Below, piece by piece: positions 20,258-23,678 of a DNA stretch of 23,678 bases. Each line of letters starts with the position of its first letter. Position 1 is the first letter of the stretch. The notes below the pieces were generated by a model. That model was given only the letters and a program-made list of their open reading frames with translations. It did not search any database and was not told the DNA's origin. Source of the stretch: Hyphomicrobiales bacterium (GTDB lineage Bacteria > Pseudomonadota > Alphaproteobacteria > Rhizobiales > Xanthobacteraceae); the NCBI GenBank assembly GCA_003133345.1, contig PKXB01000086.1, forward strand, positions 1 through 23,678. The letters are read 5' to 3'. Both the position numbers and the translations under genes were made by a program.

Positions 20258-20779
20258 CTACCTGGGGCTAGGCCGGTTGGCGATATCGGCGGCAAGCTTC
20301 GCCGAGCGTTCGCTGAGCTTCTTCAGGGCGCGGTCGAGCGCGGCGCGGTCGGCCGCATCCACCGTCTCCAGCAACCGGCGGGCGAAGTCGCGCGCCATCG
20401 GGGCGAGCTCACTGTAGACCTCGCGGCCGGCGGCCGTGAGCGACAGGAAGGCCTCGCGTAGATCGGCGCGATTGGCGCGGCGGACCACCAGTTTGCGGCG
20501 TTCGAGCAGGGCCACCGCGCGCGATACCTTGGTCTTGTGCATGTGGCTGTGGATGCCGATCGCCTTGGCGGTCATCATGCCGAATTGGCCGAGCGTCACC
20601 AGCACGCGCCAATCCGGCAGGCCGATCTTGTAGCGCTCGCCATAGACGTGCGAGAGCGCCTCTGAGACCAGGTTGGCGCAGACATTGAGACGGTCGGGCA
20701 GGAATTCTTCCAGCTTGAGCGCGGCCTGATCGGCATCGGCCGACGGAGCGGGCGCCCTTTGGGCATTGTCGTTGGTCAT
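20258..20779 (-). CDS. MarR-family transcriptional regulator
   Basis: This is a 173-residue winged-helix regulator of the MarR family, which usually represses its own operon and releases DNA on binding a phenolic or aromatic ligand. The N-terminal 20 residues are polar and probably disordered. Dimerisation helices flank the DNA-binding part (about 55-118): PDWRVLVTLGQFGMMTAKAI, then HMHKTKVSRAVALLERRKLV (recognition helix), then the wing with RRANRADLREAFLSLTAAG. I chose the ATG at 20779; the open frame reaches 20875, but the added residues do not look like the family and the upstream ribosome site is weak for either. It heads a marR-maiA-eamA unit (33-base gap, then a 4-base overlap) and is divergent from doxX, so it may control both directions. 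Confidence 0.9.
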   Translation of the reverse strand: MTNDNAQRAPAPSADADQAALKLEEFLPDRLNVCANLVSEALSHVYGERYKIGLPDWRVLVTLGQFGMMTAKAIGIHSHMHKTKVSRAVALLERRKLVVRRANRADLREAFLSLTAAGREVYSELAPMARDFARRLLETVDAADRAALDRALKKLSERSAKLAADIANRPSPR

Positions 20780-20877
20780 TGCTGCGCTGCCGCGTTCCCG
20801 CGCGCTCGGCGGTCCTGCCTGGCTCAACCGCCTCCAGACGCGCGTCGGGAACTTTGACCGAAATTGCGACCGCATGC

Positions 20878-20905
20878 AACTAGTTTGGAAATATTCTCAG
20901 TTAGT
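20878..20905. promoter_or_regulatory. Candidate MarR operator between marR and doxX
   Basis: AACTAGTT (20878-20885) is a perfect 8-base palindrome, and a related AGTTAGT lies at 20899-20905, about two helical turns from the centre of the first. AT-rich AACTA/TAGTT elements of this type are typical MarR operators. The site is about 100 bases from both the marR and doxX starts, in the 210-base divergent gap. The match is by eye and not decisive. Confidence 0.35.
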
Positions 20906-20989
20906 GGCTTGATTGACGATTTCGGCGGGATGCTCAGGCCTTTCGCGCTGACGTGGTACGCTATGCGCGAACCTGAGTGAGGGCCCACC

Positions 20990-21436
20990 ATGCAACAGAA
21001 GCCGCGTCTGCTCATTCCGGCTCTCGGCGCCATCTATCGCACATTCGCACCGATCACCGAGCCGTTGATCCGCGTGGTGGCGGGCGGGTCGCTCGCCATG
21101 CACGGCTATACGATCTTGTTCGGCGATATCGGCGCCGCCGCCAAATTCCTCGATAGCACCGGTTTCCAAAACGGCCTGTTCTGGGCCTATGTGGTCGGCG
21201 CGGTGGAGTTCGTGTGCGGTTTGTTTTTGGCGCTCGGTTTTCTCACCCGCGTGGTCGCCGCGCCGATCATCGGCTTCCTCGTCATCGCCATCGTCACCTA
21301 TCATTGGCAGTTCGGATTCGCATGGGAGAACCGCGGCATCGAATATCCGCTGTTCTGGTCGATCGTGGTATTGCATTTCCTCGTGCGCGGCGGCGGTCTA
21401 TGGTCGCTCGATGCGCTGATCGGCCGGGAGCTGTGA
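20990..21436 (+). CDS. DoxX-family membrane protein
   Basis: This is a 148-residue inner-membrane protein with four hydrophobic segments (about 24-44, 63-85, 88-105 and 120-136). It has the DoxX pattern near the first helix (PLIRVVAGGSLAMHGYTILFG) and between helices two and three (GAVEFVCGLFLALGFLTRVVA). DoxX proteins are small four-helix membrane proteins linked to quinone or redox functions and to resisting oxidants in several bacteria, but many members have no defined role. GAGGG lies six bases before the ATG. The stop is four bases before the next gene, so the pair is almost certainly co-translated. It is divergent from marR. Confidence 0.88.
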   Translation: MQQKPRLLIPALGAIYRTFAPITEPLIRVVAGGSLAMHGYTILFGDIGAAAKFLDSTGFQNGLFWAYVVGAVEFVCGLFLALGFLTRVVAAPIIGFLVIAIVTYHWQFGFAWENRGIEYPLFWSIVVLHFLVRGGGLWSLDALIGREL

Positions 21437-21440
21437 TGGC

Positions 21441-22394
21441 ATGACCGCCAAAAGTTTTGCCTCCACCGAAGATACGGCCGAAAAGAAGGTCTCATTCGAT
21501 CAGATCGGCTCCGGGCTTTACGCATACACCGCCGAGGGCGATCCCAATTCCGGCATCATCGTCGGCGACGACGGCGTCATGGTCATCGATGCGCAGGCGA
21601 CGCCGGCGATGGCCGATGACGTGATCGCGCGCGTCGCCAAGGTCACCGACAAGCCAATCAAATATGTCCTGCTCACCCACTATCACGCGGTGCGGACGCA
21701 CGGCGCCTCGGCCTACAAGGGCGCCGAGATCTTAGCGTCCGACACGACACGCGGCCTGATCGCCGAGCGCGGCAAGCAGGACATGGATTCCGAGATCGGC
21801 CGCTTCCCGCGCCTGTTCCGCACCGTGGAATCGATTCCCGGCCTGACCTGGCCCACCGTCACGTTCCCGGATCAGATTTCGGTCTGGCTTGGCCGACGCG
21901 AGGTGCGCATCATGCATGTCGGGCGCGGCCATACCGCCGGCGACGTGATCGCGGTGGTGCCCGACGCGGGCGTGGTGTTCTCCGGCGATCTGGTCGAATA
22001 CAAATCGGCCTGCTATTGCGGCGACGCGCATTTCACCGATTGGCCGGCGACGCTGGATAATCTCGCCGAGTTGCAGGCCGTTGCCCTGGTACCTGGGCGG
22101 GGCGCCGCGCTTACTACCCCGGAGATGGTGGCGGAAGGTATCGCGCTCACCAGCGACTTCATTTCGACGCTGTACGGGTCGGTGAGCGAGAGCGTCGCCA
22201 AGGGGCGGTCGCTGAAAGATGCCTTCGATTTCGTGCGCCTGGTCATGGACCCGAAGTTCAAGACTTTCGGGCTCTACGAGCACTGCCTGCCGTTCAACGT
22301 CGTGCGCGCCTATGACGAGGCGCGCGGCATCGAATGGCCGGTGATTTGGACCGCCGAGCGCGACCGTGAAATGTGGGCCGCGCTGCAGGGGTGA
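21441..22394 (+). CDS. Metallo-beta-lactamase-fold hydrolase with incomplete metal site
   Basis: This 317-residue MBL-fold protein starts with the usual beta strands (NSGIIVGDDGVMVIDAQ, 37-53). The first metal motif, normally HxHxDH, reads H80-Y-H82-A-V84-R85, so the Asp and second His are replaced. H164 (GRGHTAGD) and D183 (FSGDLVE) are present. The usual His of PGHG is R220 (LVPGRGAAL). Thus the site-1 ligands H80, H82 and H164 remain, while the site-2 ligands are lost. I recall a subfamily in Bradyrhizobium relatives with the same HYHAVR motif, so this is probably inherited, not decay. CYCGD (191-195) and a conserved C-terminal part (HCLPFNVVRAYDEA) are other family marks. No signal peptide is seen. 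GGGAG lies ten bases upstream, and it is coupled to doxX. Substrate unknown. Confidence 0.85.
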   Translation: MTAKSFASTEDTAEKKVSFDQIGSGLYAYTAEGDPNSGIIVGDDGVMVIDAQATPAMADDVIARVAKVTDKPIKYVLLTHYHAVRTHGASAYKGAEILASDTTRGLIAERGKQDMDSEIGRFPRLFRTVESIPGLTWPTVTFPDQISVWLGRREVRIMHVGRGHTAGDVIAVVPDAGVVFSGDLVEYKSACYCGDAHFTDWPATLDNLAELQAVALVPGRGAALTTPEMVAEGIALTSDFISTLYGSVSESVAKGRSLKDAFDFVRLVMDPKFKTFGLYEHCLPFNVVRAYDEARGIEWPVIWTAERDREMWAALQG

Positions 22395-22398
22395 GGAT

Positions 22399-22707
22399 TT
22401 AGCGCGTGCAGACGATGGCGACGACGTCGCAGGTGTTGCCGCGGCAGCCGCCGGAGCCGCCGGTCGGGATCGCGCCGGTGATGTCATCGCGGTCGACCTT
22501 CTGGTAGGACGCGGCCGAGGCGAATTGGTGCGACTTGCAATAGGCGTTGGCCGCCGCCGCGCCGCATTTGTCGCCCGTTGCGAGGCAGCGGTCGATGCCA
22601 TAGCCGTCGCCGTCATTGGCGATGATGAACATGCGCCGTTCCGCTTGCGCGGAGCCGGCGAAACTGATGCACAAAATGGCGGCGAGGCCGACCAGGAGTA
22701 TACGCAT
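22399..22707 (-). CDS. Small secreted cysteine-rich protein
   Basis: This is a 102-residue exported protein of unknown function. A clear Sec signal (MRILLVGLAAILCISFAGSA, likely cleaved after AQA at residue 22) is followed by an 80-residue mature part with six Cys (41, 48, 57, 88, 93, 100), enough for three disulfides. Visible features are RRMFIIANDGDGYGIDRC and a C-terminal Gly-rich loop (PTGGSGGCRGNTC). No catalytic motif is seen. The signal peptide and even Cys spacing argue that it is a real gene rather than a chance frame. It converges with the MBL-fold gene with four bases between stops. A perfect CtrA-type site lies about 64 bases ahead of the start. Confidence 0.78.
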   Translation of the reverse strand: MRILLVGLAAILCISFAGSAQAERRMFIIANDGDGYGIDRCLATGDKCGAAAANAYCKSHQFASAASYQKVDRDDITGAIPTGGSGGCRGNTCDVVAIVCTR

Positions 22708-22770
22708 GACAAAGCCCGCTTGCTTGGTGGCACCCGTCCGGCACCGACGACAAGAATGCGAGTAAATTCG

Positions 22771-22786
22771 TTAAGGGCCGCTTAAC
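22771..22786. promoter_or_regulatory. Perfect CtrA-type site (TTAA-N7-TTAAC)
   Basis: TTAA-GGGCCGC-TTAAC matches the full alphaproteobacterial CtrA consensus without a mismatch. It lies 64-79 bases upstream of the small secreted protein start (minus strand), a position that would overlap a -35 region, and about 207 bases upstream of cysS. The rest of the 285-base gap (22708-22992) holds no visible gene or RNA. Confidence 0.5.
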
Positions 22787-22992
22787 CCTAGTGGCGCCGG
22801 CAAGGCGTGGGCTTGGCGGGCCTTGACGGTGTCGGCGCAACGCATCATTGTGCGCCCGTGATCAACGGCCTTAACCATATCTGCGGCATTTGCCGCGAGA
22901 TTATTAGCTAGCGCACACGCTGGCTGCGGCCGTCTTTTCTCCACCGAGATAAAGCAACGCCCGGGCCAGCAGGCACCGAGGAACGCTGCGTG

Positions 22993-23678
22993 ATGGAGCT
23001 CAAGCTCTACGATACGCTGACGCGCGAGAAGCGGGTGTTCGCCCCGCTCGATCCCGCGCGCGTGCGCATGTACGTGTGCGGGCCGACGGTCTACGACTTC
23101 GCCCATATCGGCAATGCACGGCCGGTCATCGTGTTCGATGTGCTTTTCCGCCTGCTGCGGCATCTCTATCCGGGTGAGGGCCGCGTCACTTACGTGCGCA
23201 ACGTCACCGACGTTGACGACAAGATCAATGCGCGCGCGGCCGAGCGCGGCGTTTCCATCCGCGATCTGACGGAAGAGACCTACAAGAATTTCAAAGCTGA
23301 CGTGGACGCGCTCGGCTGCCTGCCGCCGACGATCGAGCCGCGCGCCACCGAGCACATCGAGCCAATGAAAGTGCTGATCGAGCGCCTCGTAAAAAGTGGC
23401 CACGCCTATGTGGCGGAAGACAACGTGCTGTTCCACGTGCCCTCGATGCCGGATTACGGCCAGCTCTCGAAACGGCCGCTTGACGAGATGATCGCCGGCA
23501 GCCGCGTCGAGGTCGCGCCTTACAAGAAAGATCCGCAGGACTTCGTGCTGTGGAAGCCGTCGAAGCCGGACGAGCCAAGCTGGCCGTCGCCGGCCGGCAT
23601 CAAGACGCCGGGCCGGCCGGGCTGGCACATCGAGTGCTCGGCCATGGCCTGGAAGCATCTCGGCGAGACCTTCGACAT
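22993..23678 (+). CDS. cysS: Cysteinyl-tRNA synthetase (3' truncated by window edge)
   Basis: This is a class I aminoacyl-tRNA synthetase that charges tRNA-Cys. The first 228 codons are visible and the frame is open at the right edge. The zinc and ATP-binding motifs are intact: C29 in [18 protein letters not shown], with HIGN (38-41) as the HIGH motif. [10 protein letters not shown] and [18 protein letters not shown] follow, and the second zinc ligand region is GWHIECSAM (210-218). The KMSKS loop lies beyond the window. A GTG at 22990 and the ATG at 22993 are adjacent in frame; GAGGA (22978-22982) is ten bases before the ATG. The promoter is probably in the gap to the left. Confidence 0.95.
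   Translation, partial: MELKLYDTLTREKRVFAPLDPARVRMYVCGPTVYDFAHIGNARPVIVFDVLFRLLRHLYPGEGRVTYVRNVTDVDDKINARAAERGVSIRDLTEETYKNFKADVDALGCLPPTIEPRATEHIEPMKVLIERLVKSGHAYVAEDNVLFHVPSMPDYGQLSKRPLDEMIAGSRVEVAPYKKDPQDFVLWKPSKPDEPSWPSPAGIKTPGRPGWHIECSAMAWKHLGETFD

Noticed and set aside
22771..23658. Minus-strand open frame of 295 codons opposite cysS
   Set aside because: The plus strand is an unmistakable cysteinyl-tRNA synthetase; the antisense frame also spans the promoter gap.

Overview
The window reads as a chromosomal stretch from a GC-rich alphaproteobacterium, most likely Hyphomicrobiales near Bradyrhizobium, Pseudolabrys or Xanthobacteraceae. Reasons are the DUF2865 and DUF2059 secreted proteins, the MoaA and class II DAHP synthase types, CtrA-like TTAA-N7-TTAAC sites, and a short intergenic palindromic element of a kind I associate with Bradyrhizobium relatives. 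I see no insertion sequence, phage gene, CRISPR array, tRNA or rRNA. Both edges cut genes: mrp on the left and cysS on the right.

Layout. 1-1084: the 3' part of mrp (Fe-S cluster carrier ATPase). 1270-6041: a TRAP transporter locus with two tandem DctP-type binding proteins on the plus strand that converge on dctM and dctQ on the minus strand. 6048-6413: a divergent regulatory gap. 6414-7946: a chemoreceptor carrying a C-terminal PilZ (c-di-GMP) domain. 8032-10533 (minus): moaA, a PEGA-like lipoprotein and a phosphoglycolate phosphatase. 10673-17526 (plus): rpiA, a DUF2059 protein, glutathione reductase, class II DAHP synthase, an orphan ModA-like binding protein and glutamine-dependent NAD synthetase. 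17535-20779 (minus): a DUF2865 protein, then a compact marR - maleylacetoacetate isomerase - EamA permease operon. 20990-22394 (plus): a DoxX protein coupled to a metallo-beta-lactamase-fold protein. 22399-22707 (minus): a small cysteine-rich secreted protein. 22993 to the edge: cysS.

How the genes fit together. The TRAP genes would import organic acids across the inner membrane, with two alternative binding proteins feeding one DctQM pair. The middle block is housekeeping: pentose phosphate, glutathione redox, shikimate entry and NAD synthesis. The marR-maiA-eamA operon looks like a regulated aromatic-catabolism or export unit.

The most notable observation is that the second TRAP binding protein has its ribosome binding site, start codon and twin-arginine motif in one frame and the rest of the protein in the -1 frame. 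The join falls exactly on a slippery heptamer (T TTA AAA, 2619-2625). It could be programmed frameshifting, transcriptional slippage, a fresh mutation or a sequencing error. Other points of interest are a 63-base perfectly identical block shared by the two binding-protein genes, an MBL-fold protein lacking half of its metal ligands, and a perfect CtrA site ahead of the small secreted protein.
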